A stretch of 64,000 nt of DNA from Sphingomonas sp. Ag1 (lineage in GTDB: Bacteria > Pseudomonadota > Alphaproteobacteria > Sphingomonadales > Sphingomonadaceae). Location: assembly GCF_000980895.1 (NCBI RefSeq), contig NZ_LAZX01000094.1:620001-684000 (forward strand), written 5' to 3'. Shown in pieces: positions 55,367 to 64,000 of this stretch (position 1 is the first letter of the stretch; every line of letters begins with the position of its first letter). The notes beneath the pieces were generated by a model. It had not been told where the DNA came from and did not search any database. It was given only the letters and a program-made list of their open reading frames with translations. Both the position numbers and the translations under genes were made by a program.

Positions 55367-56266
55367 ATGGGTCAGGATAACGTTGTTCGCGCCATCGGCC
55401 TGCGCCTCACCTCCGTCGCCTTGTTTGCGACGATGAACGCGGTGATCAAGGTGGCGGAGGCTGAGGGTGCGGGGCTGGGCGAGATCCTGTTCTGGCGGCA
55501 ATTCGGCGCGGCGTTGCTGGTGGTGTCGATCGTCGGGACGGGGCCGGGATTTGCCTCGCTCAAGACGCAGCGGTTCGGGGCGCATGTGCTTCGCTGCGTA
55601 ATCGGGCTGACGGCGATGACGCTGACCTTCTGGACGTTGCTGCTGCTTCCCTTGGCGGAGGCGACGACGCTGGGGTTCTCGATGCCGATCTTCGCGACCG
55701 TGCTGGGCGCATTGTTGCTGCACGAAGCGACCGGGTGGCGTCGCTGGGCGGCGGTGCTGGCGGGGTTCGTCGGGGTGCTGATCGTGACTCAGCCGGGGGA
55801 CGGACATATCCCGCCGCTGGGCATCGCGACCGGGCTTGGCGCGGCGTTCGGCACCGCGTGCATCTCCATCCTGCTGCGGACGCTGGGCAAGTCGGAGGCG
55901 GGGCTGACCACCGTGTTCTGGTTTTCCACGCTGTCGCTGGTGCCGCTGTCGGTGGTGTACGCCGTGTCGGTGAAGGCGCATCCGCCGCTGGTGTGGGTGC
56001 TGCTGCTTGCGATCGGCCTGCTGGGCGGGGTGGCGCAGATCGCGATGACTCGGTCGCTGCAACTGGGTGACGTCAGCCTGGTGGTGCCGATGGATTATAC
56101 CGCGCTGCTGTGGGCGACGCTGTTCGGCTGGCTGGTGTTCGGGATGCTGCCGGTGCCGAGCACGTGGCTGGGCGCGCCGATCATCATCGCATCGGGCCTT
56201 TACATCGTGTGGCGCGAGCATGTGCGGCGGCAGAAGGAGACGAAGGGCGCGATTTCGATGGAGTGA
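55367..56266 (+). CDS. EamA/DMT-family transporter
   Basis: A 299-residue inner-membrane protein with ten hydrophobic segments in two EamA repeats. The first repeat contains FWRQFGAALLVVS and GLTAMTLTFWTLLLLPLAEATTL; the second has LGDVSLVVPMDYTALLWATLFG. Members export amino acids, purine-like compounds or other small solutes. It ends with a short basic tail. It is divergent from proS, 47 bp apart. Confidence 0.88.
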   Translation: MGQDNVVRAIGLRLTSVALFATMNAVIKVAEAEGAGLGEILFWRQFGAALLVVSIVGTGPGFASLKTQRFGAHVLRCVIGLTAMTLTFWTLLLLPLAEATTLGFSMPIFATVLGALLLHEATGWRRWAAVLAGFVGVLIVTQPGDGHIPPLGIATGLGAAFGTACISILLRTLGKSEAGLTTVFWFSTLSLVPLSVVYAVSVKAHPPLVWVLLLAIGLLGGVAQIAMTRSLQLGDVSLVVPMDYTALLWATLFGWLVFGMLPVPSTWLGAPIIIASGLYIVWREHVRRQKETKGAISME

Positions 56267-56306
56267 CGGCTTGCGGGGATGGTGATGATCGGACACCTAG
56301 CCTGAC

Positions 56307-58055
56307 ATGCCCTTCGTCACCTCGCTGGCGCTTGTCGCCGCCGCCGTCGCCCCTGCCCCTGCCGCCACCGCCGCGGATGCCGCTTTTGACGCCATCTGGC
56401 GCGCGGAATGGACGTGGCGGCAAGGCGAGGGACTGGCGGATGCTGGCCCGGGCGTGGTGGATGACCGCCTGCCCGACGTGTCCGCCGAGGCGCACGCCAG
56501 GCGGCTCGCTTATTGGAAGGGGACGCTGGCGAAGCTCGACGCGGTGGATACCAAGCGGCTGTCGCCCGACACGCTGATCGACTGGCAGGTCTATCGCGCG
56601 CAGATCGCCGCGCTGATCGATGAGGAGCAGTTCCGCGAGTGGGAGAAGCCGCTGAACGGCGACAGCGCGTTCTGGAGCGACCTGCATTATACCGCGCGCG
56701 GCAGCTTCGCCGGGGGCGAGAAGGATTACCGCCGCTATCTGAGCTGGCTGCGCACCATGCCGCGCTACCTGGGCCAGCAGACCGACAATATGCGGCTGAG
56801 CCTGAAGCGCGGCTTCACCCCGCCCGCCATCATCATGCAGGGGCGCGACAAGGCGGTGGAGACGATCGCGACGGCGACCGACCCGACGACGGTGGTCTAT
56901 TACCAGCCGTTCGCCAAGCTGCCCGCCTCCATCCCGGCCGATCGCCGTGCGGCGTTGCAGGCCGAGGCGCGCGCGATCATCGCGGACGAGATCGTGCCGG
57001 CGCACAAGACGCTGCTGACGTTCCTGCGCGGCGAATATTTCCCGGGCATGACCGACGAGCTGGCGGCGACGCGCTATGACAATGGCCAGGCCTATTACCG
57101 CAGCCGGATCCGCGCCTTTACCACGCTGGACATGACGCCCGACGCGATCCACGCGCTGGGCCTCGCCAAGATCGCCAAGATCCGCGCCGAGATGGAGCAG
57201 GTGAAGAAGGACGCAAAGTTCGACGGCGACCTGCCGGGGTTCCTGAAGTTCCTGCGCACCGACCCGCAATTCTACCCCAAGACCGCCGACGAGCTGATGA
57301 AGGAGGCGGCGTGGCACGCGAAGCGTTTCGACGCGATGGCGGGCAAGTGGTTCGGCCGGCTGCCGCGGCAGCGGTTCGCGATCATCGAGGTGCCGCCCGA
57401 TATCGCGCCCTTCTACACCGCCGGGCGTGGTGGACCGGGAACGTATCTGGTCAACACCTATGACCTGCCGTCACGGCCGCTGTTCCAGCTGCCCGCGCTG
57501 ACGCTGCATGAAAGTGCGCCCGGCCATGCGTTCCAGATGCCGCTGTCGATCGAGAACACCACGCTGAAGCCGTTCCGACGCAACAGCTACATCTCGGCAT
57601 TCGGCGAAGGATGGGCGCTGTACACCGAGCGACTGGGCGACGAGATGGGGTTCTATCGCACGCCTTATGAGCGGTTCGGGATGCTTTCGTATCAGGCGTG
57701 GCGCGCGGCGCGGCTGGTGATCGATACCGGTATCCACGCCAAGGGCTGGACCCGCGACCAGGCGCTGCAATATTTCCGCGAGAATACCGCGCTGAGCGAG
57801 CATGAGATCACGACCGAGGTCGATCGCTACATCGGCTGGCCGGGACAGGCGCTGAGCTATTACCTGGGCCAGCTGGCGGTGCAGCGATCGCGCGCCAAGG
57901 CGGAGAAGGCGCTGGGCGACCGGTTCGACATCCGCAACTTCCACGATCTGGTGCTGAGCCTTGGCAGCGTGCCGATCCCGGTGCTGGAGGCACGGGTCGA
58001 TCGCTTCATCGCGGAAGGGGGACCATCGCCCTACCCCAAGGAACCCGCCGCCTGA
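56307..58055 (+). CDS. DUF885-family secreted metalloprotein (putative peptidase)
   Basis: A 582-residue protein with a signal peptide (about 1-23) and a large helical domain. The family motif HESAPGHAFQ is at 401-410, an HExxxGH variant that probably binds zinc, and the acidic partner lies in FGEGWALYTERLGDE about 30 residues later. DUF885 proteins resemble M3/M32-type thermolysin-like peptidases, but activity is largely untested. It follows the EamA gene by 40 bp. Confidence 0.87.
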   Translation: MPFVTSLALVAAAVAPAPAATAADAAFDAIWRAEWTWRQGEGLADAGPGVVDDRLPDVSAEAHARRLAYWKGTLAKLDAVDTKRLSPDTLIDWQVYRAQIAALIDEEQFREWEKPLNGDSAFWSDLHYTARGSFAGGEKDYRRYLSWLRTMPRYLGQQTDNMRLSLKRGFTPPAIIMQGRDKAVETIATATDPTTVVYYQPFAKLPASIPADRRAALQAEARAIIADEIVPAHKTLLTFLRGEYFPGMTDELAATRYDNGQAYYRSRIRAFTTLDMTPDAIHALGLAKIAKIRAEMEQVKKDAKFDGDLPGFLKFLRTDPQFYPKTADELMKEAAWHAKRFDAMAGKWFGRLPRQRFAIIEVPPDIAPFYTAGRGGPGTYLVNTYDLPSRPLFQLPALTLHESAPGHAFQMPLSIENTTLKPFRRNSYISAFGEGWALYTERLGDEMGFYRTPYERFGMLSYQAWRAARLVIDTGIHAKGWTRDQALQYFRENTALSEHEITTEVDRYIGWPGQALSYYLGQLAVQRSRAKAEKALGDRFDIRNFHDLVLSLGSVPIPVLEARVDRFIAEGGPSPYPKEPAA

Positions 58056-58075
58056 CGCCGAGCGTTTAGCCCGGC

Positions 58076-58330
58076 ATGGATGACAATCTGGCGCTGGGCC
58101 TAAAACGGTCGGCCGAAATGACCGCGGTGTTCATGATCGGCGACGGCCTGCTCGGGCTGCTGCAGCCCAAGCGGCATGTCGCGCTGTGGCGATCGGAGGT
58201 CGACGCGGTGGACGCGCTGGTCCGCCCGTTCGGCGGCCGTCCCGGACGGCGCCGGCTATACGGGCTGGCGCAGATCGGCGCGGGGATCGTGCTGGCGGCG
58301 TCGCTACGGCCGAAGCGAAGCAGCGACTGA
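58076..58330 (+). CDS. Small protein of unknown function, 84 residues
   Basis: I do not recognise it. It has a weakly hydrophobic stretch (about 13-30, EMTAVFMIGDGLLGLLQP), a charged middle with HVALWRSEVDAVDALV, and a second hydrophobic stretch near the C-terminus (LAQIGAGIVLAAS). It starts 20 bp after the DUF885 gene and may be co-transcribed. Confidence 0.6.
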   Translation: MDDNLALGLKRSAEMTAVFMIGDGLLGLLQPKRHVALWRSEVDAVDALVRPFGGRPGRRRLYGLAQIGAGIVLAASLRPKRSSD

Positions 58331-58356
58331 CGGTTGTACGTGTCGCCGGCGCGTGA

Positions 58357-58668
58357 TTAGGAGATGATCGCGATCAGGCCGGCGAGCGTGACGGCAAGCG
58401 CGAGGCCGAACAGGATCAGCCACGGCCGCAAGGACTGCCCCTGGCGGGCGCGGCGCACCATCCCCAAGGTGCCGAGCAGCGCACCGAGCGCCATCGAGAT
58501 CGGCACCACGCCGCCGAGCATCGCGATGCCGGGCTTGGGATCATCGTTAAGCGGCGGCAGGCGCAGCACATTGTGCCACAGGTGAACGAAGAGCAGCGCG
58601 GCGAGCAGCCCCAACGCTGCGCCGCCGACAAGGCCGGCGGTGCCCGCCAGCACCGCCCTGCCCGCCAT
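58357..58668 (-). CDS. Small polytopic membrane protein at the end of the gcv operon
   Basis: A 103-residue protein with three hydrophobic segments: about 5-30 (VLAGTAGLVGGAALGLLAALLF), 48-68 and 82-102. A short soluble loop contains LPPLNDDPKPG. I know no family for it. The ATG directly follows the gcvPB stop codon without a gap, so it must be translated from the gcv transcript. A glycine-related or assembly role is possible but unsupported. Confidence 0.6.
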   Translation of the reverse strand: MAGRAVLAGTAGLVGGAALGLLAALLFVHLWHNVLRLPPLNDDPKPGIAMLGGVVPISMALGALLGTLGMVRRARQGQSLRPWLILFGLALAVTLAGLIAIIS

Positions 58669-60246
58669 TTACTCGGCCGCCTCGCTGCTGACGACCGGCG
58701 CCTTCCACACCAGCTTCGGCTTGCGCGCGGCCAGCGTCTCGTCGAGGCGGCTGCGCGGCGCGAAATGCGGCGCGGTCTTGAGGCTCTGGTCACCGGCCTT
58801 CGCACGCTGCGCCACCGAGCGCAGCGCGCCGATGAACTGATCGAGCGCGGCCTTGGATTCGGTCTCGGTCGGCTCGACCAGCATCGCGCCATGGACGACC
58901 AGCGGAAAATACATGGTCATCGGGTGGAAGCCCTCGTCAATCAGCGCCTTGGCGACGTCGATCGTCGAGAAGCCTTCGGGGAAGCCTTCGTCCGAGAAGA
59001 TCGCCTCGTGCATGCACGGGCCGGAGAAGGCGAACGGCGCGTCGAGCGTGTCCTCGAGGCTGCGCAGGACGTAATTGGCGTTGAGCACCGCATCCTCGGC
59101 GACCTGACGCAGGCCGTCGGCGCCGTGGCTGAGGATATAGGTCAGCGCGCGGGTGAACATGCCCATCTGGCCGTGGAAGGCGGTCATGCGGCCGAACGTG
59201 TCGGGGTGATCGTCGCCCGCCGTCTCTTCCTCGATCAGCGCGATATGGCCGTCCTTCATCCGCGCGGTGAAGGGCAGCGGGCCGAACGGCGCCAGCGCCT
59301 CCGACAATACGGTCGGGCCGGAGCCCGGGCCGCCGCCGCCATGCGGGGTGGAGAAGGTCTTGTGCAGGTTGATGTGCATCGCATCGACGCCAAGGTCGCC
59401 CGGACGCACGCGGCCGACGATCGCGTTGAAGTTCGCGCCGTCGCAATAGACGTAGGCGCCGGCGGCATGGACCGCATCGGAGATCGCCTTCAGATCACGC
59501 TCGAACAGCCCGCAGGTGTTGGGATTGGTGATCATCACCGCCGCGACGTCCGGGCCCAATCGCGCCTTCAGCGCCTCGGTATCGACGCGGCCTTCTGGCG
59601 TTGCGGGGATATCCTCCACGCTGAAGCCCGCGAAGGCCGCGGTCGCGGGGTTGGTGCCGTGCGCGCTTTCGGGGACCAGCACGACCTTGCGGTGCCCCTC
59701 GCCGCGCTTCTCCAGCGCCGCCTTGATGCACAGGATGCCGCACAGCTCGCCATGCGCGCCGGCCTTGGGGCTCATCGCGACGCCGTGCATGCCGGTCAGC
59801 TCGATCAGCCACACCGCCAGTTCGTTGATGACGCCGAGCGCGCCCTGCACCGTATCGACCGGCTGGAGCGGGTGGACGTCCGCAAAGCCCGGCAGGCGCG
59901 CCATCTTCTCATTGAGGCGCGGGTTGTGCTTCATCGTGCACGAGCCGAGCGGGAAGAGGCCGAGGTCGATGGCGTAATTCTGCCGGCTGAGGCGCGTATA
60001 ATGGCGCACCGTCTCCGGCTCGCTGAGGCCCGGCAGGCCGATCGGCGCGGTGCGCGCGAGATTGCCGAGGCGCGCGGTGGAAACGTCGCCGCCAGCGAAG
60101 TCGACGCCGGTGGTCTGATCATCGCCGATCTCGAAGATCAGCGCCTCTTCCAGCATCAGCGCCTTGTTGCCGGTGAAGGTGGCGGGGGCGCCGCCTTCAT
60201 TTGCCTGGGGGGACGTGGGCTTCCAGCCGCTCTGGTTGATGGTCAT
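58669..60246 (-). CDS. gcvPB: Glycine dehydrogenase (decarboxylating), subunit 2
   Basis: The PLP-binding half of the split P-protein, which decarboxylates glycine and passes the aminomethyl group to lipoyl-GcvH. The 525-residue protein carries the PLP lysine Lys296 in [17 protein letters not shown] and [13 protein letters not shown] upstream. It starts within the gcvPA stop (ATGA). Split P-protein genes are usual in this lineage. A small membrane protein gene follows directly. Confidence 0.96.
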   Translation of the reverse strand: MTINQSGWKPTSPQANEGGAPATFTGNKALMLEEALIFEIGDDQTTGVDFAGGDVSTARLGNLARTAPIGLPGLSEPETVRHYTRLSRQNYAIDLGLFPLGSCTMKHNPRLNEKMARLPGFADVHPLQPVDTVQGALGVINELAVWLIELTGMHGVAMSPKAGAHGELCGILCIKAALEKRGEGHRKVVLVPESAHGTNPATAAFAGFSVEDIPATPEGRVDTEALKARLGPDVAAVMITNPNTCGLFERDLKAISDAVHAAGAYVYCDGANFNAIVGRVRPGDLGVDAMHINLHKTFSTPHGGGGPGSGPTVLSEALAPFGPLPFTARMKDGHIALIEEETAGDDHPDTFGRMTAFHGQMGMFTRALTYILSHGADGLRQVAEDAVLNANYVLRSLEDTLDAPFAFSGPCMHEAIFSDEGFPEGFSTIDVAKALIDEGFHPMTMYFPLVVHGAMLVEPTETESKAALDQFIGALRSVAQRAKAGDQSLKTAPHFAPRSRLDETLAARKPKLVWKAPVVSSEAAE

Positions 60247-61601
60247 GCCAGCACCTCCTGAAGCGCGGTCGCCAGCGCCTCGATATCCTCGTCGGTCACG
60301 GTTTCGGTCACCGCCACGACCAGGCCATTCTCCAATGCGCCTTCGCCCGGATAGAGCCGGCCGAGCGATACGCCGGCGAGCACGCCGCGATCGGCGAGCG
60401 TGCGCACCAGCGGGCGCGCCTCCTGGCCGAGATCGAGCGTGAATTCGTTGAAGAAGCTGTCGTTGACGAGCCGCACGCCCGGCACCTTGGCGAGGCGATC
60501 GGCGGCGCGGCAGGCCTGGGCGTGGTTGATCCCGGCGAGCCGGCGAAGGCCAGCCTCACCCAGCAGCGTCATGTGGATCGAGAAGGCCAGCGCGCAGAGG
60601 CCGGAGTTGGTGCAGATGTTGCTGGTCGCCTTCTCACGGCGGATGTGCTGCTCACGCGTGGAGAGCGTCAGCACGAAGCCGCGGCGGCCGTCGGCGTCCA
60701 CCGTCTCGCCGCACAGTCGGCCGGGCATCTGGCGGACATATTTGTCCTTGCAGCCGAACAGGCCGACGTACGGTCCGCCGAACTGGAGGCCGACGCCGAT
60801 CGACTGGCCCTCGCCGACGACGATATCGGCGTCCATCTCACCCGGCGACTTGATCGCACCCAGCGCCACCGGCTCGGTGACGACGGCGATCAGCAGCGCC
60901 TTCTTGGCGTGGCAGGCATCGGCCAGCGGCTGGAGATCGGTGATGCGGCCGAGGATGTCGGGATATTGGACGACGACGCAGCTGGTGTCGTCATCGATGC
61001 TGGCGATCAGCGAGTCGACGTCAGTCTCTGCGGTCAGCGCCGGCAGCGAGGTTTCGAGCGAGTCGCCGGTGTATTTCGCCATCGTCTTCGCGACGGAGAC
61101 GTAATGCGGGTGGAGGCCGCCCGAGAGGATCGCCTTGGCGCGTTTGGTGATGCGGCGCGCCATGCCGATCGCTTCCCAGCAGGCGGTGGAGCCGTCGTAC
61201 ATCGATGCGTTTGCCACATCGGTCCCGAGCAGGCGCGCGACCTGCGTCTGGAACTCGAACAGCATCTGCAGCGTGCCCTGCGCGATTTCTGGCTGATAGG
61301 GCGTATAGGCGGTCAGGAACTCGCCGCGCTGGATCAGGTGATCGACGCTGGCGGGGACATGGTGGCGGTACGCGCCGCAGCCGAGGAAGAACGGCGCCTC
61401 GCCTGCGGACAGATTCTGCCGCGCGAGCTTCGTCATGTGGCGTTCGACCGCCAGTTCGCTGGCGTGCGCGGGAAGGTTCGCGATCGGGCCGGAAAGGCGC
61501 GCGGATTCGGGCACGTCGACGAACAGGTCGTCGATCGAGCCGGCACCGATGACGGCGAGCATCTCGCGGCGGTCATGGTCGGTAAGCGGTAGGTAGCGCA
61601 T
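60243..61601 (-). CDS. gcvPA: Glycine dehydrogenase (decarboxylating), subunit 1
   Basis: The non-PLP half of the split P-protein, needed to form the active alpha2-beta2 enzyme. The 452-residue protein begins [15 protein letters not shown] and has [34 protein letters not shown] and AAVAADFQ-like spacing, with [16 protein letters not shown] near the middle. ATG 61601 is used; an upstream extension would run into the palindromic repeat. It overlaps gcvPB by four bases. Confidence 0.96.
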   Translation of the reverse strand: MRYLPLTDHDRREMLAVIGAGSIDDLFVDVPESARLSGPIANLPAHASELAVERHMTKLARQNLSAGEAPFFLGCGAYRHHVPASVDHLIQRGEFLTAYTPYQPEIAQGTLQMLFEFQTQVARLLGTDVANASMYDGSTACWEAIGMARRITKRAKAILSGGLHPHYVSVAKTMAKYTGDSLETSLPALTAETDVDSLIASIDDDTSCVVVQYPDILGRITDLQPLADACHAKKALLIAVVTEPVALGAIKSPGEMDADIVVGEGQSIGVGLQFGGPYVGLFGCKDKYVRQMPGRLCGETVDADGRRGFVLTLSTREQHIRREKATSNICTNSGLCALAFSIHMTLLGEAGLRRLAGINHAQACRAADRLAKVPGVRLVNDSFFNEFTLDLGQEARPLVRTLADRGVLAGVSLGRLYPGEGALENGLVVAVTETVTDEDIEALATALQEVLA

Positions 61602-61610
61602 TCGATACAC

Positions 61611-61720
61611 TCCTCCCCTCCCCATCAGGGGGAAGGGCTGCGGGTGGGGTGTCTCAGTCCCTCCGGGCATCGCGCTCGCGGAGGGGCCCCACCCCGACCC
61701 CTCCCCTGAAGCGGGAGGGC
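61611..61720. repeat. Intergenic palindromic repeat between gcvH and gcvPA
   Basis: About 110 bp made of imperfect inverted arms: a left arm with CCTCCCC...CAGGGGGAAGGG...GGGTGGGG and a right arm with CCCCACCCCGACCCCTCCCCTGAAGCGGGAGG. An inner stem, CCCTCCG (61659-61665) with CGGAGGG (61679-61685), closes the centre. C- and G-rich arms of this kind recur between genes in many alphaproteobacteria. No coding potential is seen. Confidence 0.7.
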
Positions 61721-61729
61721 CAGTCTGGA

Positions 61730-62101
61730 TCAGAGCTTGGCGACGAACGCCTCGTAGGCGGTTTCGTCCATCAGGCCGTCGAGCTGCGACGCGTCCGACA
61801 GCTTCAGCTTGAAGAACCAGCCCTCGCCCTCGGGATCGGTGTTCACCAGGCCCGGCTCGTCGGCGAGCGCGGCGTTGCCTTCGATCACGGAGCCCGAGAC
61901 CGGCGAATAGACGTCGCTGGCAGCCTTCACGCTTTCGACCACGGCGGCCTCGTCACCCTTGGCGAGCGACTTGCCGGCTTCCGGCACGTCGACGAACACG
62001 ATGTCGCCGAGCTGGCCCTGCGCGTAATCGGAGATGCCGACCGTGCCGACATCACCGTCGACGTCGATCCACTCATGATCCTCGGTGAAATAACGGCTCA
62101 T
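61730..62101 (-). CDS. gcvH: Glycine cleavage system H protein
   Basis: A 123-residue lipoyl carrier that shuttles the aminomethyl intermediate between GcvP, GcvT and the dihydrolipoyl dehydrogenase. The lipoyl-lysine is Lys59 in [14 protein letters not shown], and the N-terminus [21 protein letters not shown] is typical. It starts the base after the gcvT stop codon, so translation is coupled. The palindromic repeat lies between it and gcvPA. Confidence 0.97.
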   Translation of the reverse strand: MSRYFTEDHEWIDVDGDVGTVGISDYAQGQLGDIVFVDVPEAGKSLAKGDEAAVVESVKAASDVYSPVSGSVIEGNAALADEPGLVNTDPEGEGWFFKLKLSDASQLDGLMDETAYEAFVAKL

Positions 62102-63247
62102 TTACTTCGCTCCTCGGACGTAGCGGTGGGGGACGAATGGCATGGGGGTGACGGTGGCGGCGTGAACCTTGCCACGCTGCGAAAGCTGGATGCGGGTGCC
62201 GGGCGTCGCCATCGCGAGCGGAACGTACGCCATGGCGATCGGTGCCCCGACCGTCGGCGCGAAGCCGCCGGAGGTGACGTTGCCGACGGTGTTGCCGTCC
62301 GCATCGACCACGGTCGCGCCCTCGCGCACCGGCTGGCGTCCCTCGACCAGCAGGCCGACCCGCTTGGTGACGGGGCCGTTCTCACGCTCCGCCAGGATGC
62401 GCTCGGCACCAGGGAAGCCGCCTTCCTGGCGGCGGCGCTTGAACAGCGCGAAGCCGAGGTCCGCCATTACCGGCGTCGTCTCGGGCGAGAGGTCATGGCC
62501 GTAGAGCGGCAGGCCGGCCTCGAGCCGCAGCGAATCGCGTGCGCCAAGACCGATCGGCTTCACCTCGGGCTGCTCCAGCAGCGCATCGGCGAACGCCTCG
62601 GCAGCCTCTGCCGGGATCGAGATCTCGAAACCGTCCTCGCCGGTATAGCCCGAGCGGCTGACCCACAGGTCATGCCCCTGCCAGGTGAAGGGCGCGGCCT
62701 GCATGAATACCAGCGCATCGACGCCGGGAACCAGCCTCACCAGCGCGTCCACTGCCTTGGGGCCCTGAAGCGCCAGCAGCGCATGGTCCTCCATCAGGTT
62801 CAGCGTGATGTCGTCGGGCAGATGATCGAGCATGTGCGCGATATCGTCGTACTTGGTCGCGCCATTGACGACCATGTAGATACGCTCGCCATCCTCGTCG
62901 GCAGGCAGGCGCGTCAGCATCAGATCGTCGAGGATGCCGCCATTCTCGTCGAGCAGCAGCGAATAGCGCGCGCGGTTGAGCGCGAGGCCGGCGATGTCGG
63001 CGGGCATCATCGCCTCGAGCGCGGGCACCAGCCCCTCGCCGCGGAACGTGATCTGGCCCATGTGACTGACATCGAACAGGCCGGCGCTTTCGCGCGTCCA
63101 CAGATGTTCGGCCATGATGCCTTCGAACTGCACCGGCATCCAATAGCCCGCGAATTCGACCATCCGGCCGCCGTGCGCGCGATGCCAGCCGTCGAGCGGC
63201 AGCGTCATGGTTTCGATGATTACGTCTTCGTCGTCGTGATCGCTCAT
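62102..63247 (-). CDS. gcvT: Glycine cleavage system T protein (aminomethyltransferase)
   Basis: It releases ammonia from the aminomethyl-lipoyl group and gives 5,10-methylene-tetrahydrofolate. The 381-residue protein has FDVSHMGQITFRGE near the N-terminus, DDLMLTRL, GYTGEDGFEISIP and the C-terminal barrel with FPGAERIL. It is the first gene of the operon and lies about 55 bases downstream of the glycine riboswitch. Confidence 0.96.
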   Translation of the reverse strand: MSDHDDEDVIIETMTLPLDGWHRAHGGRMVEFAGYWMPVQFEGIMAEHLWTRESAGLFDVSHMGQITFRGEGLVPALEAMMPADIAGLALNRARYSLLLDENGGILDDLMLTRLPADEDGERIYMVVNGATKYDDIAHMLDHLPDDITLNLMEDHALLALQGPKAVDALVRLVPGVDALVFMQAAPFTWQGHDLWVSRSGYTGEDGFEISIPAEAAEAFADALLEQPEVKPIGLGARDSLRLEAGLPLYGHDLSPETTPVMADLGFALFKRRRQEGGFPGAERILAERENGPVTKRVGLLVEGRQPVREGATVVDADGNTVGNVTSGGFAPTVGAPIAMAYVPLAMATPGTRIQLSQRGKVHAATVTPMPFVPHRYVRGAK

Positions 63248-63299
63248 CGCGGATCGTCCGTCTTCAAGGGCGATCGTCTCGCCGTGGTGGCGAAACGAA

Positions 63300-63505
63300 C
63301 CGGACCCCCTCTGTCACGGAACCTGAGAGCTTTCGCACGGATAACCCGTGCTTACACCTTCGGTGGGCCACGCGTGTCAGCGGGGCCGCTTTCCAGAGCG
63401 TCGATGGGTATGCGCGGTCCCTGCTGCCTGAGAGATTCCGGGGTGGTTGCTCCTTCGGCGGCGGATCATGCCTGAAAGGCCATCCGCGCTCTCCCGCGCG
63501 CCCAC
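63300..63505 (-). ncRNA. Tandem glycine riboswitch upstream of gcvT
   Basis: Read on the minus strand, aptamer 1 contains GGAGAG, GCCGAAGGAGCAA and ATCTCTCAGGCA. Aptamer 2 contains GAAAGC, CACCGAAGGTGTAA, CTCTCAGGT and the closing ACAGAGGGGG. These are the conserved cores of the two-aptamer glycine riboswitch (gcvT element). It should switch the gcv operon on when glycine is high. The final expression platform, between about 63248 and 63303, includes a small GGCGA/TCGCC hairpin rather than a clear terminator, suggesting translational control. Confidence 0.93.
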
Positions 63506-63555
63506 GCCGGTTGCCCGGCATCGACAATTGCGCCTGTGGCGGCGCGCGCGGGGCG

Positions 63556-63561
63556 AGTCAA
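63556..63561 (-). promoter_or_regulatory. Possible -35 element for the gcv operon
   Basis: On the minus strand TTGACT lies about 55 bases before the first aptamer. No convincing -10 hexamer is seen at 16-18 bases, so this is a weak call. Confidence 0.25.
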
Positions 63562-63601
63562 TCGCCCATCAGTGCTGGCGCGGCCTGCGCGCCGGCAGGG
63601 C

Positions 63602-64000
63602 TTAGCGCTGGGCGTTGTAGCGCAGCTGGTCCTGGGTGAGCTGGAAGCCGACCAGCGCCTCGAAGCTGGCAGCGAGCACGGCCTGACGCACCTCCGGAGT
63701 CGCCAGCGGGTCGATCGCGGCATCCTGATCGCCGGCCTTGCGCTTCCGCGTCAGTTGCTCACGCACCGAATCGGGCAAGGTCGCGGCGGCGCGGTTCACG
63801 TTTGCGCTCGCCTGGCCTGACGTGCTCGCCAGTGCCTGACCCGGCTCGAAATGGACCGAGACCGCGCCCACGCGCTTCGCCACGACCTGAGTCCCGCCGC
63901 GCACGATGGAGATGAAATAGGGCAGCGTCACGTCGCGCGGGCCGTCCGTGCGCGTGCGGCGGGCGCGCACGTCGAAGGTCACGTTGCTGACCACCTCCGC
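63602..64000 (-). CDS. C-terminal part of an unrecognised protein (runs off the window)
   Basis: At least 132 residues of an open frame that continues past the window edge. It contains a probable beta-rich part (VSNVTFDVRARRT, VTLPYFISIVRGG, AVSVHFEPG) and then a polar helical tail with RKRKAGDQDAAIDPLATPEV and a final FQLTQDQLRYNAQR. No family is recognised. It lies upstream of the riboswitch, so it is a separate transcript. Confidence 0.6.
   Translation of the reverse strand, partial: AEVVSNVTFDVRARRTRTDGPRDVTLPYFISIVRGGTQVVAKRVGAVSVHFEPGQALASTSGQASANVNRAAATLPDSVREQLTRKRKAGDQDAAIDPLATPEVRQAVLAASFEALVGFQLTQDQLRYNAQR

Noticed and set aside
58573..63475. Long plus-strand open frames opposite gcvPB, gcvPA and gcvT (562, 356 and 608 codons)
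   Set aside because: All are shadows of the gcv genes; the last also runs through the glycine riboswitch, where no plus-strand gene is expected.

Overview
This is a GC-rich (roughly two-thirds G+C), gene-dense chromosomal segment. It most likely comes from a sphingomonad (Sphingomonadaceae, Alphaproteobacteria), close to Sphingomonas. The basis is the protein families and their order: ATP12-type F1 assembly chaperone, alphaproteobacterial SspB, hisB-hisH-hisA-hisF-hisE-HIT, a large TonB-dependent receptor with an N-terminal carboxypeptidase-regulatory-like domain, split gcvPA/gcvPB, and a eukaryote/archaeal-type prolyl-tRNA synthetase. I see no rRNA, tRNA, CRISPR array, insertion sequence, prophage or plasmid gene. 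The window reads as core chromosome, with a few accessory-flavoured modules.

Layout. 1-3.8 kb: ATP12 chaperone, guanylate kinase, a small glycine-rich protein, fumarase C and SspB. 3.85-7.5 kb: histidine biosynthesis operon (hisB, hisH, hisA, hisF, a 56-residue unknown, hisE, a HIT protein). 7.7-19 kb: amino-acid permease, NAD-dependent DNA ligase, the TonB-dependent receptor, a LytS-type histidine kinase with a LytTR response regulator, and an ABC-F ATPase. 19-22.6 kb (minus strand): histone-deacetylase-like amidohydrolase, photolyase and cyclopropane-fatty-acid synthase. 22.6-29.9 kb: esterase, ahcY with a perfect 20-bp palindrome upstream, TerC, YqgE, peroxiredoxin, AMP nucleosidase and two small low-complexity stress-type proteins. 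30-36.3 kb: M2 metallopeptidase, alpha/beta hydrolase, GFA-type protein, then a MarR-emrA-emrB drug-efflux operon with a likely operator. 36.4-40 kb: NifU-like scaffold, nitroreductase, tsaB-rimI, fur and sodC.

40-45.6 kb holds the most interesting block. A CDP-alcohol phosphotransferase faces an inositol-1-phosphate synthase and a nucleotidyltransferase, which together suggest inositol-P activation to CDP-inositol and transfer to an acceptor. A hemerythrin-like protein and a DUF4130-UdgX uracil-DNA-crosslinking protein follow. 45.6-52 kb (minus strand): queC-queE, argD-argF-hslO and an O-acetylhomoserine sulfhydrylase. 52-58.7 kb: AIM24-like protein, glyoxalase-fold protein, thioesterase-proS, EamA exporter, DUF885 protein and two small membrane proteins. 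58.4-63.5 kb (minus strand): the complete glycine cleavage operon gcvT-gcvH-gcvPA-gcvPB under a tandem glycine riboswitch, with a palindromic repeat between gcvH and gcvPA. The right edge carries the C-terminal end of an unrecognised protein.

Functional links: one-carbon and methyl metabolism recurs (gcv operon, ahcY, metY). Oxidative and photo-damage defence also recurs (photolyase, cfa, peroxiredoxin, sodC, fur, hslO, UdgX). Many gene pairs are translationally coupled by GTGA, TTGA, ATGA or TGATG overlaps. The only stretch longer than 300 bases without a gene is 63248-63601: it holds the glycine riboswitch plus about 95 bases in which I see only a weak promoter-like hexamer.
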